A stretch of DNA of 64,000 bases. It comes from Roseicyclus mahoneyensis (GTDB lineage Bacteria; Pseudomonadota; Alphaproteobacteria; Rhodobacterales; Rhodobacteraceae). The notes under the pieces are model-generated. The model did no database searches and was not told where the DNA came from. It saw nothing but the letters and a program-made list of their open reading frames with translations. Both the position numbers and the translations under genes were made by a program. Positions 42,781-52,455 of the stretch are shown here, piece by piece; position 1 is the first letter of the stretch, and every line of letters starts with the position of its first letter. The DNA lies in contig NZ_QGGW01000001.1 in NCBI RefSeq assembly GCF_003148775.1, positions 682,001 to 746,000 of the forward strand, written 5' to 3'.

Positions 42781-43584
42781 TCAACCCGGCGTCAGGAAAG
42801 ACCGGTCACTGTCGCCCAGCACGAAGGCCACGATGTCCTGCACATAGACGCTTTGGCCCGCGGCATCGTCTTGCAACCGGCGCGCGCGGTCCTGAAAGGC
42901 GCCCTCGCCCTGCGCCAGCGCCTGAAAGGCCGCACGCAGCGCCATGATATCCTCGCGCGCAACGCCGCGACGCTTGAGCCCGACAAGGTTCAGACCGTCA
43001 AGGCCGCCCCTCGGCCCCTGCACAAGGCCGTAGGGGATCACGTCATGGGTGACCATGGTAACGGCGCCGATGATCGCGCCCTTGCCGATCCGCACCCATT
43101 GATGAACGCCCGAAAGCCCGCCGATGATGACATCATCGCCCAGCACGCAATGGCCGGCCAAAGCGGAGTTGTTGACCATGATGACCCGGTCACCGACCTG
43201 TGCATCATGGGCGACATGGGCGCCCGCCATGAACAGGCCATCGTCCCCTACGCGGGTGATGCCGCCCCCGCCCTCGGTGCCGGTGTTCATCGTCACACCC
43301 TCGCGGATGCGGGCGCGCTTGCCCACGATCAGCCTTGTGCGTTCGCCGGAATATTTCAGGTCTTGCGGCACGTCGCCGATATTGGCGAAGGGAAAGACCG
43401 TGCTGTCCTCGCCCAGTTCGGTCCAGCCGGTGACGACGACATGGGATTTGAGCGTCACGCGCGCGCCCAATGTCACCTCCGGGCCAATCACGCAAAACGG
43501 GCCGATGGTGCAGCCGGGGCCGATGGTGGCCCCCTCCTCGACGACCGCCGAGGGGTGGATGGTGGCGCTTTCGTCGATCGCCAT
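42781..43584 (-). CDS. lpxA: UDP-N-acetylglucosamine acyltransferase
   Basis: The 267-aa left-handed beta-helix protein catalyses the first step of lipid A synthesis. Hexapeptide repeats run from about residue 8 to 180 (HPSAVVEEGATIGPGC, TGTEGGGG); the catalytic His is in GAHVAHDAQVGD. ATG 43584 shares one base with the fabZ stop (TGATG), so translation is coupled. Confidence 0.96.
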   Translation of the reverse strand: MAIDESATIHPSAVVEEGATIGPGCTIGPFCVIGPEVTLGARVTLKSHVVVTGWTELGEDSTVFPFANIGDVPQDLKYSGERTRLIVGKRARIREGVTMNTGTEGGGGITRVGDDGLFMAGAHVAHDAQVGDRVIMVNNSALAGHCVLGDDVIIGGLSGVHQWVRIGKGAIIGAVTMVTHDVIPYGLVQGPRGGLDGLNLVGLKRRGVAREDIMALRAAFQALAQGEGAFQDRARRLQDDAAGQSVYVQDIVAFVLGDSDRSFLTPG

Positions 43585-44063
43585 CACGCGGCCCCGCCCA
43601 TCGCGCCCAGATCCATCATCGCGGTGAACTCGGCCTCGCAGGCCAGATCCCCCTCGACCGTGGCGCGGCCAGCGAATTTCCAGACCTTGCCGCCGGGCTT
43701 GCCGCGCAGCGTGGTGATCTGCAGTTCCAGCACATCGCCCGGCACGACCTTGCGGCGGAATTTCACGCCGTCGATGCCCATGAAATAGACCAGCAGGTTC
43801 TTGTCGGCCAGATCGGCGGACACCCCCACCATCACGGCCGCCGTCTGGGCCATGGCCTCGACGATGGTGACGCCGGGCATGATCGGGGCGCCGGGGAAAT
43901 GGCCCTGAAAATGCGGCTCGTTGAAGGTGACGTTCTTGAGACCTGTCGCGGACTGAAACGGCACGATGTCGCGCACACGGTCGACCAGCAGGAACGGGTA
44001 GCGGTGCGGGATGATCCGCTGGATCAGGTCGATATCGGCGGTGCTGGGCGTCTCGGCCGTCAT
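43584..44063 (-). CDS. fabZ: 3-hydroxyacyl-ACP dehydratase FabZ
   Basis: The 159-aa hotdog dehydratase of fatty acid elongation has [14 protein letters not shown] at the N-terminus and the catalytic His and Glu in [20 protein letters not shown]. It starts 94 bp after ompH; usually lpxD lies between them, and here it does not. It competes with LpxA for 3-hydroxyacyl-ACP, which makes their coupling sensible. Confidence 0.96.
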   Translation of the reverse strand: MTAETPSTADIDLIQRIIPHRYPFLLVDRVRDIVPFQSATGLKNVTFNEPHFQGHFPGAPIMPGVTIVEAMAQTAAVMVGVSADLADKNLLVYFMGIDGVKFRRKVVPGDVLELQITTLRGKPGGKVWKFAGRATVEGDLACEAEFTAMMDLGAMGGAA

Positions 44064-44157
44064 GCGGATGGCTCCTCAAGCGTCGTTTTGCATCGGACCT
44101 TGGGCCCGCGCTGCATGGGCGTCCTAGCAACTCGGCCCGGGCGCGGCAAGCGGTGGG

Positions 44158-44769
44158 TCAGGGCGCGGCCTCGGGGGACGGGTCAGGCGCGGGGGCGGGC
44201 GGACGTGCGGTGCCATCGAGGTCGATCAACGGTACCGATCCTCCCTCGCCGATCCGGGCGTTGATAAGCGCGATAGCCTCTTCGGTGATGTCGATGCCAT
44301 CGGCGGACAAAAGCACGGCGCGGTTGTCCATCAAGATGCTGGCACCCCGACCGCGCAGAACCTCGATCAGGATCGGAAAGGCGATCTCGAAAAAGGCCTG
44401 TTGCGCGGCCTCTGCCTGTTGCTGGAGCGCGCGGCTCTTGGCCTCCTGCGCGCTGCGGATGCCACTGACGCGGGTGTCGAATTCCTCGGCGATGGGGCGG
44501 AAGGCCTCCGGCGTCATCGTGGCCCGACGCTGGGTCAGCGCCAGTTCCTCTTCGGTCAGGCGCGCCTCGATCTCGCGGTTTTCGGCCGAAAGCGCGGCAC
44601 CCGCAGCCTCGACCTCGCGCTGGATGCGCTGACCATAGAGAGATTGCGACAGCAGGCGTTCCTGGTTCAGCACGACGATCGGCGTCGCGGCCGCATCTGT
44701 CTGGGCGTGGGCCGCCGGGCCCGCCGCCAGCGCGACGATCACGACAAGAGAGCCGAGGATGCGGACCAT
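44158..44769 (-). CDS. OmpH/Skp-family periplasmic chaperone
   Basis: The 203-aa secreted protein has a signal peptide (about 1-22, MVRILGSLVVIVALAAGPAA, ending AHA), then VVLNQERLLSQSLYGQRIQ. A long charged coiled-coil (about 50-130) follows, with a hydrophobic return and a Pro/Ala-rich tail. Skp trimers hold unfolded outer-membrane proteins on the way to BamA, encoded 10 bp upstream. Confidence 0.88.
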   Translation of the reverse strand: MVRILGSLVVIVALAAGPAAHAQTDAAATPIVVLNQERLLSQSLYGQRIQREVEAAGAALSAENREIEARLTEEELALTQRRATMTPEAFRPIAEEFDTRVSGIRSAQEAKSRALQQQAEAAQQAFFEIAFPILIEVLRGRGASILMDNRAVLLSADGIDITEEAIALINARIGEGGSVPLIDLDGTARPPAPAPDPSPEAAP

Positions 44770-44779
44770 GCCGCAGCCC

Positions 44780-47143
44780 TCAGAACCGCGCCTCGACCGT
44801 CAGATCGAAGTTCCGCGTCCGGTCATAGCTTTCGAATTGCAGCGGATGCGAGAAGTTCAGGCGCAATGGGCCGATGGCGGTGTCCCAGAAGACCGAGAAG
44901 CCGATTGTCTGGCGCCAGTAAAGGTCATCGTCCACCGGGTCGCCGCCAGCAGGTCCTCCATTGACGTTGTCGAGACCCCAAACTGTGCCGATGTCGTAGA
45001 ACAGGCCACCTGTGATCCCGTATTCATCCGGCAGACCCAGCGGAAACGCAGCCTCGAACCGCGCGACGGCGAAATAATTGCCCCCCAGTGCATCGCGATT
45101 GTCCACACTTATGTCCCGCGGGCCAAGGCCGTTCGCGTCAAACCCGCGCATCTGGCGGCTGGACAGGAAAAAGCGATCGGACTGCCTGCTGTTGCCGCTG
45201 AGCATCTCCAGCGCGCCCGCCTCGAAACTGGCGCGCAGCGTGACCTCTTCGCGCAACACCTGTCGTTCGGCGATGCCGAGAAAGGTCGCCTCGACATATT
45301 CAGCGTCGCCGCCCAGTCCACCGAATTCGGTGCCGAACTGCAGCCGCACGCCCTGCGTCGGATCGAGGCCGGTGTTGCGGGTGTCATAGGCATATTGAAT
45401 GCCGGCGTAGGAACTGAGCCTTGAGCCCTCTTCGTCCCGAAGGATCTGAGAGCTTTCAAGCGGATCAAGCCCAGAAATCTCGTTCTGCTCGATCCCGTAA
45501 TAGACGTTCAGGCGACCGAATTCGCTGACCGGAAAGCCAAGGCCTGCGCGCAGGCCGATGTCGAGCGTGTCGAAATCGCGGTTCTGTGCCGTGGTCTGAT
45601 TGTAGAAGGCGCTGAGCGAAAGCGACAGGTCGCGCGCAAGGAAGGCCGGTTCCGTGAAGCCGAAGTTGAACGACTGGCTGCCGTCGGTCGTGTTGAACCC
45701 GAACCGCAGCGACTGACCGCGACCGAGAAAATTGCTCTCGGAAAAGGTGACCGCAAGCCCCGCTCCGCTATCGGTCGAGAAGCTGGCCGAGAAGCCCAGC
45801 GACCCTGTGGGCTGTTCCTCGACGTCGACATCGACGATGACCTGATCCGAGGCGGTTCCGGGACGGCCCTGAACCTGGACATCGCTGAAAAAGCCTGTCG
45901 CCCGGATGCGTTCGGCGGCTTGCCGTATCGCGCGCGGATCGAACGGGTCGCCTTCGACCTGGGTGAAGTTCTGCCGGATCACGCGGTCGAGTGTGGTCTG
46001 GTTGCCCTCGATGTCGATGCGCTCGACAAACACACGCTCGCCGCGCGAAATGACGAATTCCACGTCCAGCGTGCGCGCGGCGTCGTTGCGGGTGATGCGC
46101 GGCTCGACCCGGACGAAGCGTTGGCCCTGCTGGGTGGCCAGCGACTCGAGGCGGGTGATGGTGTTGTCGATGACGCGCGGGCTGTAGGTCTCGCCCGGAC
46201 GCAGGCGGATCACGGCTTGATAGGCGGCGGCATCAAGACCCGGAATCTCCGAGACGGTGGTGATGCGGCCGATGTTGAAGGACTGGCCTTCCTGAATGTT
46301 GAAGGTCACGAAATAGGCGCCGCGGTCGCGCGACAGTTCGGGCGTGACGCTGAGGATGCGGAAATCGACATAGCCGCGATCCTGGTAGAAATCGGTCAGC
46401 AGTTGCCTGTCGAGCGCGATGCGTTCGGCGACAAAGGTGTCGCGGCGGATGATCTGGCGCAAGAGCCCCGCCTGCGTGCTTTCCAGCACCCGGCGCAGGC
46501 GGCGGTCGGAAAAGGCGCGGTTGCCGACGAAGGACAGACGCTCGGTCTCGACCACGCCGCCTTCTGCCACTTCGAACACCAGATCCACGCGGTTGTCCGA
46601 CCGGCGAATGATGCGCGGCGTCACGGTTGCGGTCAGGCGACCCTGCTGGCGATAGGCTTCGGCGATGGCGTTCGCGTCTTGCTCGGCGACCGAGGGCGAA
46701 TAGGTGCGCCGCGGCACCGACTGGATGTTGGACAACAGCGCGTCATCCTCGAGGCGGCGGTTGCCTTCGATGGTGATGCGGTTGATCGTGGGGTATTCCC
46801 GAACCTCGATCACCAGCGTGCCACCACGCGGAACAATGTCGACCTGTTCGAACAGGCCGGTGTTCTGCAGGCGTTGCAGCGCGTCGTTCACCTGTGCGCC
46901 AGAGACAACCGCGCCCGGCGTGATTCCCGCATAGGTCAGGATGGCGCTGTCGGAAATGCGGGCGTTGCCCTGCACATCAAAGGTCGTGAAGCGGAAGGTC
47001 TGAGCCTCGGCAGGGGCTGTCAGCGGCAGCGCCAGACCAAGAAAACCTGCCACGACAAGCGGGGCGATCCGTGGCCGCGAAGATGGCTCCGCACCGGCGT
47101 GGCGCGTCGAAAGGCAAAGACGGGCGCGCAAACGCAGAGACAT
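44780..47143 (-). CDS. bamA: Outer membrane protein assembly factor BamA
   Basis: The 787-aa Omp85 protein inserts beta-barrels into the outer membrane. After a signal peptide (about 30-48, ending APAEAQ) come five POTRA domains (about 50-430; for example FDVQGNARISDSAI and RIDIEGNQTTLDRV). The 16-strand barrel contains the lid-lock motif RQMRGFDANGLGP and ends in Phe (DLTVEARF), the expected C-terminal signature. The N-terminal leader is basic and longer than usual. Confidence 0.96.
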   Translation of the reverse strand: MSLRLRARLCLSTRHAGAEPSSRPRIAPLVVAGFLGLALPLTAPAEAQTFRFTTFDVQGNARISDSAILTYAGITPGAVVSGAQVNDALQRLQNTGLFEQVDIVPRGGTLVIEVREYPTINRITIEGNRRLEDDALLSNIQSVPRRTYSPSVAEQDANAIAEAYRQQGRLTATVTPRIIRRSDNRVDLVFEVAEGGVVETERLSFVGNRAFSDRRLRRVLESTQAGLLRQIIRRDTFVAERIALDRQLLTDFYQDRGYVDFRILSVTPELSRDRGAYFVTFNIQEGQSFNIGRITTVSEIPGLDAAAYQAVIRLRPGETYSPRVIDNTITRLESLATQQGQRFVRVEPRITRNDAARTLDVEFVISRGERVFVERIDIEGNQTTLDRVIRQNFTQVEGDPFDPRAIRQAAERIRATGFFSDVQVQGRPGTASDQVIVDVDVEEQPTGSLGFSASFSTDSGAGLAVTFSESNFLGRGQSLRFGFNTTDGSQSFNFGFTEPAFLARDLSLSLSAFYNQTTAQNRDFDTLDIGLRAGLGFPVSEFGRLNVYYGIEQNEISGLDPLESSQILRDEEGSRLSSYAGIQYAYDTRNTGLDPTQGVRLQFGTEFGGLGGDAEYVEATFLGIAERQVLREEVTLRASFEAGALEMLSGNSRQSDRFFLSSRQMRGFDANGLGPRDISVDNRDALGGNYFAVARFEAAFPLGLPDEYGITGGLFYDIGTVWGLDNVNGGPAGGDPVDDDLYWRQTIGFSVFWDTAIGPLRLNFSHPLQFESYDRTRNFDLTVEARF

Positions 47144-47338
47144 CGATTCAACCCCAGTATTCTTTTGCAGGTGGTCCCTGCCTAGCGGAGGGTCCGGGGG
47201 TTGTCAAAACGAACTGGTCGGCAAGTGTCGCATCCGGGCCGCACTGCCACATTTTCGCCATGATCTGCGCAGGCGCGCTTGGCCCCCTTTCCCATCACGG
47301 GCCAGGGTCAGAGCGGGGGCCGGTTCGCAGGACCGGGA

Positions 47339-47485
47339 TCAGTATTCGGCAGTGTAGCTGAAGATCATGCCGCCCAGAAAAAGCGCCGCGACGATCAGCA
47401 GAGGCACGAGAAAGCGATCCATGTTCAACTGCAAGAACAAGGAGACGCCGCGGGTCCCGTCGATCAAGGTCTTCATGTCACGCAT
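47339..47485 (-). CDS. Small single-span membrane protein between rseP and bamA
   Basis: The minus strand encodes 48 aa (MRDMKTLIDGTRGVSLFLQL start): a short amphipathic N-terminus, then a hydrophobic span (about 24-40, FLVPLLIVAALFLGGMIF) and SYTAEY. A second in-frame ATG at 47476 would give 45 aa. It fits the rseP-bamA gap, with 111 bp before it and 195 bp after. Codon use is genomic. I believe similar short proteins occur here in other Rhodobacteraceae, but this is recall. It could modulate RseP or BamA; there is no evidence of that. Confidence 0.6.
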   Translation of the reverse strand: MRDMKTLIDGTRGVSLFLQLNMDRFLVPLLIVAALFLGGMIFSYTAEY

Positions 47486-47596
47486 CCCATACCAGTACAG
47501 GCCCGCAACGGGCCACAGGCTACGGGATGCACCGGGAATGTGGCGAGACTTCGACAGGTCTGGGGAAACCTTGGGAATTTCGCCCCGAACCGCTGG

Positions 47597-48925
47597 TCAG
47601 GGGCAGAAGATATCGTTGGTCAACGCAAAGAGCATCAGCGACAGCAAGAGCGTCAGGCCGATGGTCATGAACACGCGCAACACCTTGTCGGAGGGCGGTT
47701 TGCCCGACACGGCCTCATAGGCGTGAAACACCAGATGCCCGCCATCCAGCACCGGGATCGGGAACAGGTTCAAGAGGCCCACCGCGGTGGACAGAACGGC
47801 CACGAACCAGATGAAATTGTCGATGCCCTGACTGGCGGCCGCCCCCGAGGTTTCGGCGATGCCGATGGGCCCTTGCAGATTGCACGAGGAAATCGCCCCG
47901 GTGATCATGTGCCACAGGCCAGACAACGAGGATTGCACCACGAAGAGCGTCTGCGAGGCACCGTATTCCAGCGCCGTCCATGGCCCCACGCCTTCGCGCA
48001 CCGGCTCGAAGCTGAGGCCGCCGGTCACACCTATCAGCCAGCGCGTCTCGAACCCGCCATCGGCCAGAGGCAGGTCGGTGCGGCGCGGGGTCAGGGTCAC
48101 GTCAAGCTCCTCGCCCGCCCGCCACAGTGACAGCGTCAGGGGCGCGCCATCAGCGGCATCCACGGCCTCGCGCAGCTCGCGGAAGGCGTAGATCGCCTCG
48201 CCGTTGACGGCCCGGATCAGGTCGCCTTGCCGCAGACCGGCCGCGATGGCGGCCGACTGGGGCGCTACCGATTGCACCAGCGGCACAAGGGGAAAGGCGG
48301 CCTCGATCCCTTGCGTACGTCCGTCCCTCTCGACGGTATAGGCGACGGTGGGCGCAGGCGTCAGATCGGCGGCGATGTCGAAGAGGTCGGAGAAGGCCCC
48401 GACAGGCTGACCCTCCATGGTCAAGATCAGGTCGCCCGCCTGAAACTGCGCGATATCGGCGGGCAAGGCCACCTGCCCGCCCACGCGCGGCTCGTCGACG
48501 GCGCGGCCGGTGAAGGCGAGAAAGGCCGCAAAAACGAGAATCGACAAGATGAAGTTGAAGACCGGACCCGCCGCCACCGTCAGCGCGCGCGCCCACAAAG
48601 GTGCGCCATGCATGGAGCGGCGCCGTTCGCCCGCGTCCAACGCATCTATGGCCGCGCCATCCTTTCCGCTCGCCGCATCGGCATCGCCCAGAAACTTGAC
48701 ATAGCCGCCGAACGGCAGCGCCGCGATCTGCCAGCGCGTGCCGCGCCGATCCGTCCGGCTGAACAGCACCGGGCCGAAGCCCAGCGAAAACACCTCGGCA
48801 TGGATGCCGGTCCAGCGGCCGACGATGTAATGACCATATTCATGGATCGCCACGATGATCGACAGCGCCGCCACGAAGGCAACAAGCGTGAAGGCGATTC
48901 CGCCGAACTGGGGAATTAGGTCCAT
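47597..48925 (-). CDS. rseP: RIP metalloprotease RseP
   Basis: The 442-aa site-2 protease cleaves transmembrane anti-sigma factors and signal-peptide remnants. The active-site H28-E-Y-G-H32 lies in the first span, and the second metal motif LDGGHLVFHAYEAVSGKPP near the C-terminus. Periplasmic PDZ-like domains lie about residues 130-320 (AAIAAGLRQGDLIRAVNGE). Usual order with dxr upstream (3-bp gap) and bamA downstream. Confidence 0.95.
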   Translation of the reverse strand: MDLIPQFGGIAFTLVAFVAALSIIVAIHEYGHYIVGRWTGIHAEVFSLGFGPVLFSRTDRRGTRWQIAALPFGGYVKFLGDADAASGKDGAAIDALDAGERRRSMHGAPLWARALTVAAGPVFNFILSILVFAAFLAFTGRAVDEPRVGGQVALPADIAQFQAGDLILTMEGQPVGAFSDLFDIAADLTPAPTVAYTVERDGRTQGIEAAFPLVPLVQSVAPQSAAIAAGLRQGDLIRAVNGEAIYAFRELREAVDAADGAPLTLSLWRAGEELDVTLTPRRTDLPLADGGFETRWLIGVTGGLSFEPVREGVGPWTALEYGASQTLFVVQSSLSGLWHMITGAISSCNLQGPIGIAETSGAAASQGIDNFIWFVAVLSTAVGLLNLFPIPVLDGGHLVFHAYEAVSGKPPSDKVLRVFMTIGLTLLLSLMLFALTNDIFCP

Positions 48926-48928
48926 GGG

Positions 48929-50110
48929 TCAGGTCATCTCCATCTGCTCGATCTGGGTCGTGGCCGTCTGTCGGGCCATCTGGTCGGTATCTAGGACATC
49001 CTCAAGGCTTGACATGGGCGAAGTGAGGCAAAGCCGGGGCGATATCGCGTCAAGTACCCGTTCCACCACCTCCGACATCTGCATGAAGCCGATGCGGCCC
49101 GCGATGAACCCGTCCAGCGCGACCTCCTTGGCGGCGTTGAACACGGCGCCCGATCGCCCGCCCGTCTCCATCACCTCGCGCGCGATGCGCAGCGCGGGAT
49201 AGCGGGTCAGGTCAGGGGCGTAGAATTCCAGCGTAGCGATCTGCGCCAGATCGATGCGCGACACCGGCAGGTCGCGGCGGTCGGGCCAGTGCAGCGCATA
49301 GCCGATGGCGTGCCGCATGTCGGGCGCGCCCAGATGCGCCATCAGCGCCCCGTCGACAAAGCCCACCAGCGCGTGCACGATGGATTGCGGGTGGATCACG
49401 GCCTCGATCTTGTCGGGCGTGACGCCGAAAAACTCCTTGGTCTCGATCAGTTCCATGCCCTTGTTGAACATCGAGGCGCTGTCGATGGTGATGCGCTGCC
49501 CCATCGCCCAGTTTGGATGCGCGCCCGCATCGGCCACGGTCGCCTTGGCCAGCGCCTCGATCGGCCAGTCGCGCAGGCCCCCGCCCGAGGCAGTGATGAT
49601 GATGCGCTCGACGGCCGCGATATCTTCGCCGACAAGGCCCTGAAAGACGGCGGAATGCTCGCTGTCCACCGGCAAGATGGTGGCGCCGTGGTTGCGCGCT
49701 TCTTGCAAAAGAAGGGGGCCGGCGGTGACAAGGCTTTCCTTGTTGGCCAGCGCCAAGGTGGTGCCGTGACGCAGCGCGCGGAACCCCGGCGCAAGGCCGG
49801 CCGCGCCGACGATGGCCGACATGATCCAGTCGGCGGGGCGATCGGCGGCCTCGACCAGCGCAGTCTCGCCCGCCGCGGCCTCGATGCCCGTTCCGGCCAG
49901 CGCGGCGCGCAGATCCTGGAGCCGGCCCGCGTCGGCGGTTACGGCCAATTCGGCACCAAGCCGGATCGCGTCGGCAGCCAGCTGCGCGACATTGCCCGAC
50001 CCGGTCAGGGCGACCACGCGGTACTGCCCCGGCGCCCGCGCGATCAGGTCGACGGTGTTCTGTCCAATGGAGCCTGTGGCCCCGAAGATGCTGACGCTGC
50101 GCATGCCCAT
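48929..50110 (-). CDS. dxr: 1-deoxy-D-xylulose 5-phosphate reductoisomerase
   Basis: The 393-aa product makes MEP from DXP, the first committed MEP-pathway step. It has the NADPH-binding SIFGATGSIGQNTVDL, LANKESLVTAG, the metal site VDSEHSAVFQ and the flexible-loop WPIEALAKATVADAGAHPNW. ATG 50110 has GAGG 7 nt upstream; 50104 is an alternative. The IspG of the same pathway is at 671-1804. Confidence 0.96.
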   Translation of the reverse strand: MGMRSVSIFGATGSIGQNTVDLIARAPGQYRVVALTGSGNVAQLAADAIRLGAELAVTADAGRLQDLRAALAGTGIEAAAGETALVEAADRPADWIMSAIVGAAGLAPGFRALRHGTTLALANKESLVTAGPLLLQEARNHGATILPVDSEHSAVFQGLVGEDIAAVERIIITASGGGLRDWPIEALAKATVADAGAHPNWAMGQRITIDSASMFNKGMELIETKEFFGVTPDKIEAVIHPQSIVHALVGFVDGALMAHLGAPDMRHAIGYALHWPDRRDLPVSRIDLAQIATLEFYAPDLTRYPALRIAREVMETGGRSGAVFNAAKEVALDGFIAGRIGFMQMSEVVERVLDAISPRLCLTSPMSSLEDVLDTDQMARQTATTQIEQMEMT

Positions 50111-50118
50111 GGCCTACC

Positions 50119-50910
50119 TCAGACCGGCGACGGCGGGAAGGCGGTGACGCTTTCGACGATGACCAACAAGAAGGCCGCGCCCAGAAGGCCGTCGAAGCGG
50201 TCATAAACCCCGCCATGCCCCGGCAGCAGGTTCGAGCTGTCCTTGACCCCCATGCGCCGCTTGACCGCCGATTCCGCGATGTCGCCCATCTGGCTGGCCA
50301 TGCTGAGCGCGACGGAAATCCCGATCAATTCCACCCCCGACCCGGTCAGCGACATGAACCCCCAACCAATCAGCCCCGCGCCGATCCAGCCTGCAACTGT
50401 GCCGGACCATGTTTTCTTGGGGCTGACGGCAGGCCAGAATTTCGGGCCGCCCAACACGCGGCCGGCGAAATAGCCCAAGGTATCCGTGGCCGCGACCAGC
50501 AAAACCAGCCACAGCATCCATGTCAGGCCAAAACCGTCGCGGTGCAAGATCAGGCCAAAGCCTGCCAGCAAGATCACACTCGTCATTACAAGGAAAAGCG
50601 TCCGGTTGCGCTCAAGCACCCCGATCCCCGCGATGGCAACGGCCAGCAAGATCGGCAGCGCGATGCCCGGCGGCAACAGCTTGGAGGCAAGGATAGCGGC
50701 CCCCGCCATCCCGCCCAGCACAAGCGCGCGCCTTGGCCCGCCGCCCAGCATGCCCACCAGTTCCCAGACCAATGTGGCCACGATGACGACCACCAGTCCG
50801 GTGAACCACCAGCCCCCCGCCCAGACCGCCGTCAGCCCCACCACCGCAAGCGCCAAGCTTGTCGCCATGCGCGTGGCCAGATCGGCGAAACTGTCGCGGG
50901 CGAGGCTCAA
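50119..50910 (-). CDS. cdsA: Phosphatidate cytidylyltransferase
   Basis: The 263-aa multi-span protein makes CDP-diacylglycerol, the precursor of all phospholipids. The C-terminal signature is complete: SPKKTWSGTVAGWIGA, then SQMGDIAESAVKRRMGVKDS and LPGHGGVYDRFDGL. The start is uncertain. TTG 50910 (SLARDSFADLATRMATS) gives the expected N-terminus, 7 bp after the uppS stop; the first ATG in frame (at MATSLALAV) would cut into the conserved region. Confidence 0.93.
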   Translation of the reverse strand: MSLARDSFADLATRMATSLALAVVGLTAVWAGGWWFTGLVVVIVATLVWELVGMLGGGPRRALVLGGMAGAAILASKLLPPGIALPILLAVAIAGIGVLERNRTLFLVMTSVILLAGFGLILHRDGFGLTWMLWLVLLVAATDTLGYFAGRVLGGPKFWPAVSPKKTWSGTVAGWIGAGLIGWGFMSLTGSGVELIGISVALSMASQMGDIAESAVKRRMGVKDSSNLLPGHGGVYDRFDGLLGAAFLLVIVESVTAFPPSPV

Positions 50911-50917
50911 GAGGGTC

Positions 50918-51634
50918 TCATGCCTTGACCGAACCGAACCGGCGTTCCCGCATGCCGAAGCGCGACAGCACATCGGCAAAGACCGCCGCCGAGAAATCAG
51001 GCCAGAGCGTATCGATGAATTCATATTCCGCATAGGCCGATTGCCAGAGCAGGAAATTGGAGATCCGCGCTTCGCCCGAGGTGCGGATCACCAGATCGGG
51101 GTCGGGCAGGACATGGGTGTCGAGATAGCGCGGCAAGGTCTCGTCGCTGATCTTGCGCGGGTCGAGCTTGCCCTGCGCCACGTCATGGGCCAGACGGCGC
51201 GCCGCCCGCGTCACCTCGTCCCGGCCGCCGTAATTCAGCGCGATGGTGAGGTTTGTGCCGGTGTTGCCGGCCGTCATCAGTTCCAGGCCGTCCATAAGGT
51301 CGACCAGCGCCGGTTCCAGCTTGACCCGGTCGCCGATGAAGCGGACGCGCACGTTTTCCTCGTGCAGGCTGCGCGCCTCGCGGCGGATGTAGCTTTTGAA
51401 CAGGCGCATCAGGCCCGCGACCTCGGTCTGGGTGCGCTTCCAGTTCTCGGTCGAGAAGGCAAAGACCGTGAGGTAATCGACACCGAGGCCCGGGCAGGCG
51501 CGCACGATCTCCTTGACGCGCTTGGCGCCCTGATGGTGGCCGAACAGGCGCGGACGCCCACGCAGTTGCGCCCATCGTCCGTTGCCATCCATGATGATCG
51601 CCACATGTGCCGGGCGTTGCCTGTCCGAAGTCAT
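50918..51634 (-). CDS. uppS: Undecaprenyl diphosphate synthase
   Basis: The 238-aa cis-prenyltransferase makes the C55 carrier of peptidoglycan and O-antigen. It has HVAIIMDGNGRWAQ with the catalytic Asp, TVFAFSTENWKR, and the C-terminal LVIRTSGEARISNFLLWQ, followed by YEFIDTLWPDF. ATG 51634 follows AAGGA. The upstream frame is a non-coding extension. Confidence 0.96.
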   Translation of the reverse strand: MTSDRQRPAHVAIIMDGNGRWAQLRGRPRLFGHHQGAKRVKEIVRACPGLGVDYLTVFAFSTENWKRTQTEVAGLMRLFKSYIRREARSLHEENVRVRFIGDRVKLEPALVDLMDGLELMTAGNTGTNLTIALNYGGRDEVTRAARRLAHDVAQGKLDPRKISDETLPRYLDTHVLPDPDLVIRTSGEARISNFLLWQSAYAEYEFIDTLWPDFSAAVFADVLSRFGMRERRFGSVKA

Positions 51635-51795
51635 TTGCACGCGTCCTTGATCCTGACTTGCTGTCCGTCCCCACCTTATGGACGCAGGCCCTGCCGCCGT
51701 TGTGAGGTTTGCCCTACCGTCATGGCCGGGCAACAGGGACGTGGAACATCACCGCGCCATGTGTGGGATATGAGATACAGCCCCGATGGTCAGGG

Positions 51796-52362
51796 TCAGA
51801 CTTGCATGATCTCGCCCTGCTTGGATTCCAGCGCGGCATCGACCTTGGCGATATGGGCATCGGTCAGTTCCTGCACCTCGCCTTCCCATAGCTTCTGGTC
51901 GTCCTCGGACATGCCTTTGGACTTGGCCTTCTTGATCTGGTCCATGCCGTCGCGGCGCACGTTCCGGATCGCCACGCGGGCGTGTTCGGCATATTGGGCG
52001 GCGACCTTGGTCAGTTGCGTGCGGCGTTCCTCGTTCAACTCGGGGATCGGCAGCATGATGATCGTGCCGTTGAGCTGCGGGTTGATGCCCAGCCCCGACT
52101 CGCGGATCGCCTTTTCCACCTTGCCGACCAGCGCCTTGTCCCAGACGTTGATCGTGACCATGCGGCTTTCGGGCACGTTCACCGTGCCCACCTGGTTGAT
52201 CGGAGTGGGGCTGCCGTAGGCATCCACCATCACAGGCTCCAGCATGGAGGCCGAGGCGCGGCCTGTGCGCAACGAGGCAAATTCAGTGCGCAGCGCGCCA
52301 AGCGCACCCTCCATCCGGCGCGTCAGGTCATCGAGGTCGATATCAAGTTCGTCTTCTGCCAT
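51796..52362 (-). CDS. frr: Ribosome recycling factor
   Basis: The 188-aa two-domain protein splits post-termination ribosomes with EF-G. It has [20 protein letters not shown] at the start, [20 protein letters not shown] in the beta domain, and the long charged helices. It lies downstream of pyrH by 93 bp, the usual order, followed by uppS after 161 bp. I see no gene in either gap. Confidence 0.97.
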   Translation of the reverse strand: MAEDELDIDLDDLTRRMEGALGALRTEFASLRTGRASASMLEPVMVDAYGSPTPINQVGTVNVPESRMVTINVWDKALVGKVEKAIRESGLGINPQLNGTIIMLPIPELNEERRTQLTKVAAQYAEHARVAIRNVRRDGMDQIKKAKSKGMSEDDQKLWEGEVQELTDAHIAKVDAALESKQGEIMQV

Positions 52363-52455
52363 GGGGGACTGCCCTTCGTTCGGTCCTTTTGACGCGGTGA
52401 TAGCCTGCGTTGCGTCAAGATTCCAGAACCGAAACGCGACAGGGCAGCGCGCCGC

